Assembly (NCBI GenBank): GCA_025766275.1
Contig: JAFKAC010000030.1
Span: forward strand, 650,220 to 714,219
Direction of reading: 5' to 3'
Origin: Lactarius indigo
Lineage: Eukaryota > Basidiomycota > Agaricomycetes > Russulales > Russulaceae
Length of the DNA: 64,000 bases
Shown here: piece by piece, positions 47,277-59,424 of the stretch
How positions within the stretch are numbered: position 1 is the first letter of the stretch
Layout of the letters: each line of letters starts with the position of its first letter
Notes under the pieces: model-generated
The model's input: the letters and a program-made list of their open reading frames with translations, nothing else
Told to the model about the DNA's origin: nothing
Databases searched by the model: none
Program-made: the position numbers and the translations under genes

Positions 47277-50066
47277 ATGTCTAGTCCCACCGTAATCAAC
47301 GAGGAATACGATATCGTAATTGCAGGCGGTGAGACATCCCTGGTTTCCAACTCTTCCAACCCACCTTCCTTCCATTAACACCATGGAAATCTGATTTCGA
47401 ACAGGCGGCACGGCAGCGTGCGTCGTTGCCAGTCGTCTCGCTGTCGCCGACGCGAGCCTGCGGGTCCTCTTACTTGAGGCCGGTCCCACCACGTACAACA
47501 ACCCTGCGCACACCCAACCTCTGAGGTGCTCGAGCCACATTGCACCTGGCTCGCGCACTGTGCGTGCGCACATTTCTCAGCCGAGCGCGGCACTCGGAGG
47601 CCGCACCACAACCGTGGGGTGCGGACAGTGTCTCGGCGGCGGAGGCAGCGTCAACTGTGCGTCTCGTGGCTCTTCTCTTTCGTATACGAGCTTCGGTCGT
47701 CTGATTTATTTATACCCACGCGTCGGGTCCAACTGTTTTAAAACTGATAGTCATGGCTTACGTGCGCCCGTCTGCCTCTGACTATGATGACTGGGAGACA
47801 GTGCACCAGAATCCAGGGTGGGGCTCGAAGGACCTCATCCCGTTCCTGAGAAAGGTGCGTAAGGTAGTGTTGCCCTTGAACAAGACTTCAAGTTGAGGCA
47901 TTGTAGATCGAGACATACCAGGTTCCTGGTGGGGGCACGACCCACGGCACAGACGGTCCACTCGCAGTCTCGCTGGGTGGGTTTTTGACGGACCTCGCTG
48001 AGCAGTTCCTCCAAGTTGCGCGCACACTCGACCCCGATCGTGCGCAGAAGCCGCACGACGCAGACCTGAATGATTTGGAAACGATCAACGTGTACGCGGT
48101 GAGGACCTTTTAATTGACTGTGCAGCTTCAAGTTGGTCGATGGCTGAGTAACACTGGTAGTAGAGGTGGCCCAAGTGCGTACATGGTACCCAGCACCGGG
48201 ATGCGCCTCCACAACTCGGAGAGCACTGAATTTCTTTTTTTCTCGGGAGTAGATGGATTAACGGCGAGACGGGAACCCGCTCGGATGTACCGCACAACAT
48301 GATCTACCCACTCAAGGATACCCGGTCAAACCTACACTTCTTGACGGGAGTACATGTGAAACACATCACGTTCGACAAGTGTGTTTTGACATTTTTACGT
48401 GTTTCTCTTGCCTCGCTGAGTATATATAACGTATGCAGTGAGAATCGCGCGACAGGCGTCGCATATGCTCTCAACCCGCTGTTGCACCCGGACGGCCCGG
48501 GGGAAACGCGCACTGTGCGAGGGACGAAGCTGGTCCTGATCTCAGCGGGGGCATTTGGTTCACCTGCTATTCTGGAGCGCTCAGGAATCGGGGCCAAGGA
48601 CGTGCTCGAGCGGGTCGGGGTGAAGCAGCGCGTCAACTTACCCGGAGTCGGCGAGAATTACCAAGGTTTCCCCTTGCCACAGTCATTTTGAACATTCAGT
48701 TTCTGACATCTGGGTATGCATGTCCAGACCACAATAACTTCGACCATAAGTACTTTGCTGCAGACGAGGCGCAATCGTTGGATGCGGTATTCCGCAATAT
48801 GGAAGGAGCCATCGATGGTGTGCCCCTGGCTTCTATTCCTCCCGTTTGAGAGGCGTATCTGCCCGCGCTTTATGACTGACTATGGTATTTCAGCTGCGGC
48901 CGCCGAATTTGGAAAGACCAAGAAGGAAATTTCAACGCAAAGGTACGCCGGCACTTGTATTCTGATCCCTTGGGACTCGATGCTCATCCAGCTAGCCCAC
49001 TCGACGCGGGGATCAAGTGGCGCCCAAAGCCATCCGAGGTGGCCGAGCTTGGCCCTGAGTTTCAGGAGTACTGGAATTCTTACTTTGCCAATGCACCAGA
49101 CAAGCCTGTCCTGAGGATTGGGATGTTCTCGGCGTTCGTGCTCCGATTATTGGGTTGTCAAGACGCTCATCACTGCCATCGTCCAGGTCTTTCGAGAATT
49201 CTACTGCAGCACCCCCGCGCAAATACTTCACCATAGCTATATATACTGTGAGCCTACCACATAACCCCCCGGCCCTCGGTTGCTGTACGTGCAACACTCC
49301 TAATACCCCAACGCACAGGAATACCCCCTTGCACGCGGACACGTGCACATCATGCACGCCGACGACGTTTCGTCGCCCGTAGATTTTGTCCCCGGCTTCT
49401 TCGAATCGTCCGCCTCCTTTCCTCCCCGCTCCTCCATCCCACCCTCACACTGTGTTTTTTTGGTTTACAAGGAAGGCGGACGTGCAGCCCCTGACATGGG
49501 GGTACAAGTTCGCGCGCGAGATCGCCCGCCGCATGCCGCACTTTCGTGGTGAGCCGCCCATGCTGCACCCCAAGTTCGCTCCGGGCGGTCCCGCGTCTAT
49601 CATCGCGCATGCCGATGGTCCCCTCCCATTCGATGCGCCGCGAATCGTATATTCGGAGGAGGACGAGCGTGTACTAGAGGCGTTCGCTCGCGCGAACGGT
49701 ACGTGGACCCTACATCTACGTTATTCGCCTACTCGTGTTCAAATTTTTTTCGCTGGGGCAGTTGCCACGGCCTGGCACTCTGTAAGCCCCCCTCCCCCCT
49801 GCAAACTGCGAGGCGTCGTTGACAACATACGTATTTTTGCGTTTGCTTCTGTGCATTAGCTTGGCACGTGCGCGATGAAGCCGCGAGAGCAGGGCGGTGT
49901 CGTCGATGCGAGGTTGAACGTGTACGGTGTGCGCGGGCTCAAAGTTGCCGACCTGTCCATCCCGCCGAGCAATGTTAGCGCGAACACTTACGGGACCGCG
50001 CTCGTCATCGGGGAGAAGGCCGCTGCGATCATCGCGGAGGAGCTTGGGATCAAAGGTGTCGTCTAG
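47277..50066 (+). CDS. AOX-type alcohol oxidase 6
   Basis: Exons: 47277-47328, 47405-47656, 47751-47854, 47907-48098, 48164-48174, 48253-48378, 48439-48665, 48728-48817, 48894-48942, 48996-49133, 49187-49247, 49319-49407, 49472-49698, 49762-49781, 49860-50066 (614 aa). Hallmark changed to NFMAYVR, and QNPGW is preceded by TVH. GDPTVVPPRKY of AOX1 is ENSTAAPPRKY. Exon 6 ends AA rather than GA, so FDDENR becomes FDNENR. Its first exon, upstream block and much of the coding sequence pair it with AOX5; start-to-start distance to AOX5 is 4141 bp. His545 and Asn588 positions are kept. Confidence 0.9.
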
Positions 50067-50592
50067 CCGGTCGCGATCGAGAACCAAGTTGGCCAGTCAT
50101 ATTCATGTTTTCACTTTGTACGACATAGTCTCGAAGGTCTGATTCCGGCATACCTGAATCATTGGAATCGTGTCCTTGTACCACTACTGAATGCCAGAAA
50201 TCATACTTCTGTGCCACACACCCTCTGATTGGATTTGTCCGACAGTACCCCAACTCCCTTGACATTTTCTCTACACAGACTAAGTGCGGATAGCGGCGAT
50301 ACGACGGACGAGAGATAGCACTTCAAAGTGAGAAACACGAGAACCAGGGTTATATACATGGCGGACGGACCACAGGACACAGGCAAGACATAACACACGG
50401 GCGGATAGCAACGACTCGGATACGGACGCAATCTCCGGAACTGGAAACCGTGGCCGAGCCATTTGCGGGCGAACGAACGCGCCAAGCGGCGGAGGTTTGG
50501 CGTCGTTGCGCACGCAGCGCACTTGTCGACCTCACACCTGTCACGCTTAGAACAGAACAACCTGACACAGCCTCCACGCCCGAAACACCAGT
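50067..50592. other. Convergent spacer between AOX6 and the DUF6535 gene
   Basis: The two genes end towards each other. No gene or strong terminator signal seen. Confidence 0.5.
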
Positions 50593-52830
50593 CTAGTAAG
50601 CTAGAAAGGTCCTTCCGGTAGACCCACTATGCGGGGAATGCGAAGATTGATCTCCCAGCTGCTCGAGATCTTGGTACAGCCACGAAGGACCAGCGATGGC
50701 GATGTCTTCTGTTGGTGATAGCGGTGGCGACGACCATGGAGAGACAGTGTCCTGTGGTACTGGAGGAAAAGAGCGATCTGTCAGCTCGGTATCTGCATCT
50801 TGAGCTTGAGCATGTGACGCATGATGCGAGTGGTGGTCGGGTGTCCAGCAGAGCGGGAAGGAGGACGGCAAAAGGAAAAGGTGCTCGAAATCGGTAGAGG
50901 CAGCGAACGTTCTCGGGGAGAAGTCGGTGCCCTCATGCAATGCAAGATAAGCTTTGCGCAGACTCTTGAGGATTAGGATGGAAAGAGAGCGTGAAGTAAA
51001 ATCTGGGGTGTTCCGTGCCTGGACAACGATCTCGTTCCATATATCGCAGAATCCGTACTGTAAGACGGGAAGGGTGTTTCGAATGTTAAATTTGGAAACG
51101 ATTTCAAGGGTCTTCCGCAAGGTGGTGATATCTTTGATGTTAATGTGCTTGAAATGGACGCGAATAATGTGCCAAAGAAGGTGATTGAGATTGGCGAGCA
51201 GCGCACTATCTCCATGGGCAAGATAGTTCTGGAAGATAGGTGCCGATGTACCAAGATGGCTAATAGCGAGTTCGGACCAACGGTCATCACGGTTTTTGAC
51301 CCTTGCAATAACGGCGGCAACCATGCAAGTCGAATAGTAGGCCTGGTACGGGTCGTTGTAATGATCCCTCCTGATAAAGTGCCCAAATTCGACGAACTTC
51401 AGGAGTCCGTCCCACTCCCCGTTGAAAATCCTCTCGCAGATGAATGGATCGATACGAAGGGTTGCTGAGTGCATCGCGTCGGTACAGATCTGGGTCCGGC
51501 GTCGCCTAACTGACTGGCTGATCAAATTGGATGTCAAAGTACGCTGCATCAGTCCGATCAGAGCTTCGGATAACCCCCCCTTATTTGGTCGTATAAAAAG
51601 CGTCCGGGGACTGGAGACCACGTTCGAAATACAGAAGCCAGGGATGCCCGCGAAGAAACGCTCCAGTTCGTGGTCTTCATCTAAAGAGTCGAATGTCCAC
51701 TTGAGTGCACGAGCATCGATCTTGGATGAAATTTTCAGAGCAGTTTTTTCGGCCGTCTTCCCCATGCCCTCTATAGCACGACTGAGAGATAGTCTTCCCA
51801 GGTCGATTACGCGATTGCGTATTGTGAAGTCAAGACAGTCAATGAGGTCGTCGAACCACCGGAGGCTTTGAACGACCGCAAAAACTGCGCTGTTGATGAG
51901 GAGCCAAGCGGATGACGAAAGCGGTGCATAGTAGGGGCTGTCGTGCCGAAATATGGGCATAAGCGTGATGCATCCGTACATGGCTGTGCAAAACCCAATC
52001 CACCAAATAACGGTGCAAAAGACCGTATAATGGACGTTGAATAGGAATATGAGGAGCCCCGCAAAGAAAATGAAGAGGGAAAGGTGTAGCAGGGTTGGTA
52101 ACGCCTCGACCGCCCAGGGCAGGTGCAGTTTCTCGACACCCTCAGCGAAGAAAGCCCGAATACGTGCCCGCTTGTGGGGGCTGTACCGTGTCTGGGTAAT
52201 CTTGATATATCGACGCGCCCACTGTTGCAGCAGGGTAGCCAGTAGCCCACACGAAAGACTGATGGCCAAACTCAAGAACCAAAGCGAATTCACCCAGATG
52301 GCATAAATAGGTGGAGAAAACGGAGGTGGGTTGGCCAGCGCGGGAGGAATTGAGACGTTTGATCTATTGGGATCAGCAAGGAGCTGATAGATATTTTGAA
52401 GATAGAACGCAGAGGTATCCTGCGAGTTTGGCCGAAGGTCCTGTATCGAAACTGCAACCAAGGCCGCAACCGCAGCAGAGAATAGACCGGTCTAAGACCA
52501 AATTGAAGCGACATTTCTAGAGTAGTACTGTATAGGAACTCACAAATACAAGGATCCCATCGGCGTCCGCTTTCCAGCTCTCCGCCATTTTTTTGTCCTC
52601 TTCCTCTGCCATCTCGTTATACATGGCGAAGAGAGCGCCGGACCCATCAGAGAAGTTGGACCCTCCCTGTGACGTCTGGTTTTGAGTTGACTCGGGAGGG
52701 TGGCGATCACCTATACTTGGAGATTAACGATAGTACCGTATGATCAAGTTAGAGGTACGGAACCTGGGCCGGTGCCGACAAGGGTACTAATGCCATCTGA
52801 CACGTTCTCGGTGTGTGGGAGAGGAGACAT
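50593..52830 (-). CDS. DUF6535 membrane protein
   Basis: Three exons: 52830-52764, 52710-52544 and 52491-50593 (710 aa; ATG at 52830). The first two exons were found by joining frames across introns with good borders (GTTCCG...TATAG, GTGAGT...CTTAG). Typical DUF6535 layout: WKADADGILVF before a first hydrophobic segment (about 80-94), then NSLWFLSLAISLSCGLLATL (143-166), QQWARRY, KRARIRAFFAEGVEK, and two further membrane helices (208-230, 234-258). The rest is a long cytosolic region with a disordered Ser/Pro-rich end. The family is largely confined to Agaricomycetes and has no established function. The gene lies opposite to the oxidase array, between AOX6 and an AOX relict. Confidence 0.88.
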
Positions 52831-52898
52831 TGCCAGTAGGGTTTTCACAGGGTCGAGTGAAGTGGTATGGCTATATGGGAACTAGTACCAAGTACAGT

Positions 52899-52972
52899 AC
52901 AGCAAATGCGATACAGAACAGCAATGCGATACAATACAGCAATGCGATACAGAACAGCAATGCGATGCTGCT
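52899..52972 (+). repeat. 18-bp minisatellite
   Basis: About four units of acagcaatgcgatacaga with small changes, in the 5' flank of the DUF6535 gene. Confidence 0.75.
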
Positions 52973-53106
52973 CACAAATAAATTCGAGTCACGACGCTCG
53001 CACACCAAAAGAGGAAGGTCCTCACTACAAAATATACCATGTATAGCCTTGTATCTACTCCCAGTTACTGTAACCGGACTGAAGTGCTGTAAGTAAAACC
53101 GAATAC

Positions 53107-53327
53107 GGGCATCCGCTCGGTACGTGCGCGAAGCCCGATGAAGCCGCGCGTGCGGGGCGGCGATCTTGACGCGAGGATGGACATATACAAGGTGACGGCG
53201 TGCGCCGCAGGCTCAAAGTTGCTGGAAAATGTCAGTGCGAACACGTACGGAACCGCACTCGCTATCGAGGAAAAGGCCGCTGACGTCATCGCGGTGGAAC
53301 CCATCGTAAGGGCATCGTTTAGGTGGT
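53107..53327 (+). pseudogene. AOX relict D (last exon only)
   Basis: Recognisable decayed exon 15: ggtacgtgcgcgaagcccgatgaagccgcgcg, then a frame-shifted GGDLDAR, ggctcaaagttgc, and NVSANTYGTALAIEEKAA near the end. Indels and missing bases break the frame. It shows that the array once extended past the DUF6535 gene. Confidence 0.75.
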
Positions 53328-53877
53328 AAGTGCGGTCGTCCCCGTTATGGACTTGTGTCCAGTGTAGGCTGAGAGCCTTGTAGTTCTAGCAAAATGCTAG
53401 GGCAGGGTGACGAATTTGTGTGAGTGAAAGTAAGAGCAAGAGAGGAACACAAATTCAACGATCAAATACTGTACCTATCGCGTTTTTTTTTTTTGCAGAC
53501 AGCCTTGATCGAAACTGAACAGTACTGTACTTCGTTTCGCGCAGCAACGTTGGGAACATAATAATAATAAAAGGCAGAAAACTACGACTCATAAATTAAA
53601 AAACAAAAAAATCATAGAGGCGCAGCGCAGGGACGCAAGTAAGAGATCTATCCAATATGTTGAAAGTGGAAAATACATGTGAAGAAGACGGAAGGAAAAA
53701 AAAAAAGAAACATTGTGTGTGCATGCATGATGTGTTTGTTGCTTGTTGAGTGTTGTCGTCGTCCATGTACTATCAACCCAAATATTCTTAGCGCCCCGTT
53801 CTTCCTTCACTTCCACTTCTACGAATTTCACTTCCAATTTTTTTCCATTTCCATTTCCGTTTCCTCACTCAGTTCTC
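53328..53877. other. No recognisable gene
   Basis: A/T-rich stretches and homopolymers (T run at 53484-53494, A run at 53696-53706). Includes the 3' flank of the gene ending at 53878. Confidence 0.5.
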
Positions 53878-55910
53878 TTACTCAGCAGGCGCAGGCGACG
53901 ACAGCCCAAGCCGCGGGTCCAAAGACACCGGAGACGGCGCACTGACCGCCATCGGCGCACCGCCACCTTCTACGCCAAGTGGCTCAGGCGACTCCGTCCG
54001 CAGCAGCGTCACATGTGCTCGAGGCAGCAGCGACTCTGGCGGACGCACACCGCCACGGCGCAGACGGGGTGTTGTGCGCGGGCTGCTGCGCGGGTCTGTG
54101 GGTGGCGGGGGCGGGAGCTGGAGAAGCGCACTGCTGGGTAGCCAAGAGAGGAACGTGCGCTGGTCACGCGGGGTGTCTGTGTGCGCCGCTGCTGTGGGGG
54201 CGGGGGCGGGTACAGGCACGGGCGCTGGGCTCGACCGCGTGCTCGGCATCGCGCCCGCGCCCGTAGCTGTACCCGCACCCGCACCCGTCACCAGGCCGGT
54301 CCCCGTGCTGGGGGTAGAGTTCGTGCTCGTACTCGTGCTGGTGCTTTCTGGAAGCGGGCTCCATGGCAGCTCTGGGCGGCGGGAGGGGAAGAACCGGCGT
54401 GGCGGCATCCCCATCGCGTTTAAGGGAGGGTACGTCGACGCGGACGTCACCGTTGCGGAGTCGTCTGTCTCTGCGTCACCGGCGGTCGCGCTGTGGTTGC
54501 CCTCGCGCCCGGACGAGCGTCGGCGCGACGTGAAATCGGTAAAGTCGACGGTCCGGGAGCGGGCCGGGACACGTCGAATGGATGGCTGGCGCGTGAGAGG
54601 CGGCGCTGACAGCACTGGTGCCGCTGTTGCTGGGGGTGGAGGAGGACCCCAGGCGTCTGGGGAGGCGTCACGCAGAGTGCCCCAGCTTTCGCGGCGTGTG
54701 GAACGCAGCGCATGGCGGAAGTGGGGCGGAGGAGGGGAGAAGTGTGGCTCGATGGTTGCTGGGGCGTAAAGTTCAGGACCAATCGCGAAGAAGAGAATCA
54801 AGGGACGAAAAGGAGGGGGAGAAAAAAGACGCACATAAGCCGGCCGAATTTGTGTACGCGTCGTATAGGTCGTAGTTTATGTGGGCACCCTCGACGGCGC
54901 TCTCTAGGCTATCGTTGTCGTCATCGAGCTCCATCTCTTCGGGCGGGACGACGAGGTAGTCGGTGAGATTTAGTGAACGGCGAGAAGCGAGACCGCGCAC
55001 ACCACGATCGCGGTAGACACGCTGCGGTGCGGCGAGGGTGCGCAGGCCCTTCGCTGTTCGGTCGGATATGAGCCGACGGTCGGCAGCCACTTGTCGGTGA
55101 CGGCGCTCGGCCATTTCCTGCGACGAGAGCTCTGCATTCGATGAAACGAACGCGAAATGGACGGATACGAGACGCACCCTGACAAGCAGTTCCGTCAACG
55201 TGGTGGTAAACGAGTCCCCCGGATCAAGGTCTTCGACGAAAGCTTCATACGATATTGACGGCTCGGACTTCTCGAGTTTGGATCGTTTCACGGCACCCGA
55301 GCTATATTTTTTGAGGGAAAAAAAAGGATAGGGGATGACGTGGTCAGCACTGCTGGACACAGAGGGGGGCAAGCCACCGCAAAATGGCAAGCGTACACCA
55401 GACTTTTGATCTTAGCGCCGAGCACGTCGTCATAGTATTCTGAAGTCCTGCGCCGGTGTCAGGTGAATAATTGGGAATGCAGGGGGGACCCCACACACCA
55501 TTTACCCATTTCCGAAAGGTATCAGGGGCTGTAGTCGGGAGGACGGACGGGTCGACGAAGGAATTGGTGGGACTCGTGGATGGAAACGCTCGGTCCTTCG
55601 GGGATTATTTGGACATGTTTACTCCTGTCTGGGAACAAAAATGTGGCGCTCATCAGAGACTCGGGCGCTGTTGGGCTCGGTTGCAGTGGTGGCATCGCGC
55701 AGAATACGCGCACCCAGGCTATTTTGCGAGGGAGGTCTCGTAGTAGTTGAGGCGGGAAAGTAAGGAAATACCGGTAAGTGACATTGCCCCTTGCGGCAAG
55801 GGTGATGGGGAAACTGCTGCGCTCCAACTGAATCTTGAGAAATCAGTGGCGGCGGACCAGTCGTATTCACCAGAATTGTCATGAAGGCCCTCGATTCTCC
55901 CTTCCGCCAT
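53878..55910 (-). CDS. Disordered hypothetical protein (5' exons uncertain)
   Basis: I do not recognise this protein. Well-supported 3' exons, in order of transcription: 55439-55397, 55301-55178, 55117-54835 and 54758-53878; phases agree and the frame is open to the TAA at 53878. They read EYYDDVLGAKIKSL, a charged helical stretch (MAERRHRQVAADRRL), MELDDDNDSLESAVEGAHI, then about 290 residues rich in Pro, Ser and Thr with TSTSTS and AGAGTATGAG runs. Upstream, ATG at 55910 opens a plausible first exon (MAEGRIEGLHDNSGEYDW) and AWVRVFCDATT follows after an intron, but I could not join these to 55439 without a stop. A start near 56089 (MASSRVVSK, with a GTGAGC donor) is another possibility. Probably intracellular. 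Confidence 0.5.
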
Positions 55911-57291
55911 GGTCTTGTCAAATGTAGAAACTGGGTCTCAGCTGTGGAGCTCGGCTAATTCGTATGTGCTATATCTGCAATGTAGGGACGAGGAGCGTTC
56001 CACTGTCCCTGGGACAACCTGACTGCTGAACGGGATCTGCTCACCGGTTCCTGTTCACGCTTAGACACGACCCTAGAAGAAGCCATCTTGAAGCGAAGAA
56101 ACAAAGGCTGGGTTGCAAGCCACCCCCTTTCAATTCGACATCCTAACATGGAGGTAATTTAACGACCCACCCGCCGACCAGTTAGTCAAAAACGAAACTC
56201 GGGAGGTGCATCGTGCATCATTCATTGCCGTACGACACGCCGCGACTCACGGTGGGGCGGCGCACATCCATTTTTTTTTTTTCCCTAGAAAGAAATTCCG
56301 GCAGTAGGCAAGTCCCGAATCTTGACTCGCGCTCCTCCTAAGGCGGGGCGGGGAAAAGCCGTCCCCGAGTAAGTCGGCGATAGCGGCGCACGCTCGACCT
56401 GCAGACATCCTCATCCCGGTTTGTCTGATCTGCGCGTGGCGTGATGGGGGCTTCGAAGAAGCCCCGCCCTGCCAATTTGGTCTATCTTAGCTAGATTTAC
56501 CCCGCCTCTCGAGGCATATTGTTCCGCGGAGGCCGCAAGGTAACGACGTTGCACGTGAACCCATCTCCCTGGCTTGCTTCACGCTCACCCTACGCGCCTA
56601 TCGTTCAATACTGATGACCCTGCTGGACTGATATCCCTCCTGACCTACCCTTTATCTCCCTCTTTCTTGGAACCGATCATATCGGTTCGAGATCGTGATT
56701 TGTGAAAAGTATTTCATACAAATGAAAACTGCAAAAGTCGCTTTCGACAATCCCAGATGTTACCCTAGATTGTCCTGGATCAAGGGACCGCTGATTATAC
56801 GGCGGCTCTCTTAAATAATTTTCCACGCTTGAGGATCTGAAGAACAATGATTTTATTCCATACACAAGGATCATAACTCTGCTGTCATTCAGTTTGCGGT
56901 ATGTGGGGTGTCGCATACTATGAGGTTATGGAGTGGGTACGTCTGGTAATGACATGGTCGTGGGCATGGACATAGATGAAGAAAGATACGGATATGGATC
57001 CTTTTCGTTCGCGATACACGTTGAGCGGCGAGATCTAAAAAGATAATGGAGAAAGATGGAGAACAAAAAACCCTCTGTGACAGAATAGTACGTAGTATGC
57101 GTGATGCATGACAGATACAGGCAACGAACCTGTCGGAGCCAAGGGACCTGATAGAAGTACAAAAAGATTTCGACCACAAACACGTCAGTAGAAACAAAAA
57201 AAAAAAAAAAAATTAAAGCATTTTGAAGCACGTTCGTTCGTTCGTTCGTTCATTCTTTTTGTTTTTTTTTTGGCCGGGCGCCGGTGGTAGT
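55911..57291. other. No recognisable gene
   Basis: May include the promoter or first exon of the gene ending at 53878, and the 3' flank of the NADAR gene. Contains T runs and a cgtt tetranucleotide repeat (57231-57250). Confidence 0.45.
57231..57250 (+). repeat. Tetranucleotide repeat (cgtt)n
   Basis: Five consecutive cgtt units next to an A-rich tract in the 3' flank of the NADAR gene. Confidence 0.7.
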
Positions 57292-59257
57292 TTACATACC
57301 GCCCTCGGCGCGGAACCGTTCGCGCACGCGCATGAGCGAGTTGCCGAGTTCGTTCCGACCGGCGCCGGCGCCGTCGCCCCAAAACGCGTCGCCCGACTCG
57401 ACGTAGATGAGCTCGGCGGGGTACGTTCCGAGGAGCAGTGCGCGCAGGTCGCCATGCTGGCGGAACTTTCTGTACAGGACCTCGTCCATCTGTCCGTTCC
57501 CGTCCTATCAGAACCGCTTGCGCACAAGAAAAGAAGAAAAAAAAAAGACGCACGGTAGCGAGCGCAATGTTCCCCCAGTCACGCCGAGTATGGTCTGCGA
57601 ACGTCCCGCTGATCGCGGTGACGTCCTCGACGCGTTCACAGAGCCTAATCTGTTCCGCGAGGTCCGGACGGCGCTCGAGGAACTTGAGCGCTTCGAACAG
57701 GTGCAACGCCGTCGGGTATAGATCGTCCTCATACATCACCGTATGTGGTGAGTGGTACAACAGCCCCGAGTATTCCCCGTACCCATTGAACCGCACCGGC
57801 GGCACGCCTGCGGCGCCGGGCGACGGCATGCCCATGCCCATCTGCATCTGCATGCCCGCCCCCGGCGCAGGCATTGACATGGGCCCCGCGGCGGGGCTCG
57901 CCCCAATCGAGACGTGCATCGTCTGCCCCGAACCCATAACGGGGCCACCTGGGGCGAGGCCGGGAGGCACGACTGCGGGTGTGAGCCCCGCGCCACCGAT
58001 GAACGGCGTCGAGCCCGCCGGCGCGGGACTTGGCATCGACATGGGGTTCGGCGAGCCCGGGCCCATGCCGGGCGGGATCACGGGCGGCTGCTGCTGTTGC
58101 TGCTGTTGATCGGGTTCTGGCATGCGCATTGGCATCTGTGCACTCCCGGGGACCACAGACGGAAGCACGGGCGTCGTCGTCGGGTGCCCGGGAGTAGGCA
58201 TAGATCCGGGTGGGGGTTGCGCGTCGGCCATAGGCATGGGCATCGCACCCATGCTGGGAGGGATGAATGGCTGCGCGGCGGCGGAGAGCGAGGGCACTGC
58301 GAAACGGGGGTCGCGCCTGCGACGGAAGAACCCGCCGCTGCGCTCCTTCCGCGACTGCTGTGGGGGCGGCGCAGGGTGTGGCTGCGGCATTGGAACCTGC
58401 GGAGGCGGCGCGGCGCCGTTCGTGGTGCCCCAGGCGGAATAGTGCGCGCTCGGGAGCTGGGAGAGTAAGGGACGGAACGGCGTCGACGCGAGGACGTCCT
58501 TGGGCGGGCGCGGGGAGTGGGTTGCGTGCGCTGCCGGAGCGGTGGTGGCGTTGGTCGCGTCGGGAGGCGCCGCGGGGCCGGCGATACTCTGCAGAGTCGT
58601 AGGAAGAGGGGCTTCCATAGGACGACGACACTGTCTCCGTTACGCTCGACTCCGTGGACGGACTCGGGCTGCGCCGGCGGCTGCGGTGGTGGGTGCGGTG
58701 TCGTTGGGACCGGTGGGTGCGACGCGGAAAGAAGGAGGCCATGGCACTGCGCAGGTCTGGGTAGTCCATCGTGGCAGGATATGCCATCGGTGCCATCTGT
58801 TGCGGGATAACTGGTACAGTTCCCGAGGCAGTAGCGGCTGTGGGTGCTGCCTGGGGATTACCAGCGGCTTGCATCCCCACAGGGGCCCCAAAAGGCATGC
58901 CTACTTGTGCGGTGTACCCATTGGCAGGTGCTACAGGGATGGCACTGTGTATCTGAGGGATCCCTTGTTGCACGAGATTATGTCCAGGTTGGGCAACTGT
59001 GTACAACATGTGTACATGGCTCTTATTCGACGACAGCACTGATGAGTTGGCGTACCTGTGAATGCATTTGGATATTGAAGGATCATAGGGGTCGTATAGA
59101 GATACTCTCTGAGCGCCTGTTCCCTTTTCTTCATTTTGTTCCGTTTGAAAGGGTTCCATGAGGACGATTTCGTGAGCTGAGTATAGCCAGGGTAGTTTGG
59201 GGGCATAAACCCCGGTGGTATTGGTAAGTGATCATTTCTAGATGAAGAGTTGCCCAT
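57292..59257 (-). CDS. NADAR-domain protein with long disordered N-terminus
   Basis: NADAR (DUF1768/YbiA-like) domains are N-glycosidases acting on ADP-ribose-type or riboflavin-pathway substrates. Exons: 59257-59056, 58996-58632, 58588-57554 and 57489-57292 (599 aa). The domain fills the C-terminus (about 456-599): FNGYGEYSG, HSPH, YPTALHLFEALKF, RRDWGNIAL, then MDEVLYRKFRQH, LLGTYPAELIY, FWGDG and NELGNSLMRVR, all family positions. Usual Glu in the yPT-EH motif is Ala-Leu-His here. Before it lie about 400 residues rich in Pro, Met, Gln and Gly (PMPMADAQPPP, a Q run, MQMQMGMGM) and an Arg/Ser stretch (RRTHRSQRHRTHHRSRRR). The 43-nt intron at 58631-58589 is inferred from the frame change and is short, so that border is uncertain. 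Confidence 0.82.
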
Positions 59258-59424
59258 AGAATAGGCTGTTCAAAGGCTGTGGAGCAAAGCAGCACGGTGA
59301 ACGCGTGTTAGTGTCCCGCGTCGAGTCCGTGTGTCCGTGCGCGCTCAATTCGTCCAATGTTCAACTTAGCCGGTCCGGTACATCCGTCAACTAAATTTCA
59401 AATAACACACCCCACACAAAAAAA

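Noticed and set aside
54074..54769. Plus-strand frame of 231 codons rich in Gly, Ala and Arg
   Set aside because: It is the antisense shadow of the Pro/Ser/Thr-rich minus-strand exon 54758-53878; GC-rich repeats keep several frames open.
57438..58468. Long plus-strand frames opposite the NADAR gene
   Set aside because: Antisense shadows of a GC-rich low-complexity region, with no domain.
57729..59159. Minus-strand 476-codon frame as a gene of its own
   Set aside because: Its first part is NADAR exon 2, but after about 58632 the composition turns to Arg/Ala/His shadow sequence; the NADAR domain lies in the other frame.
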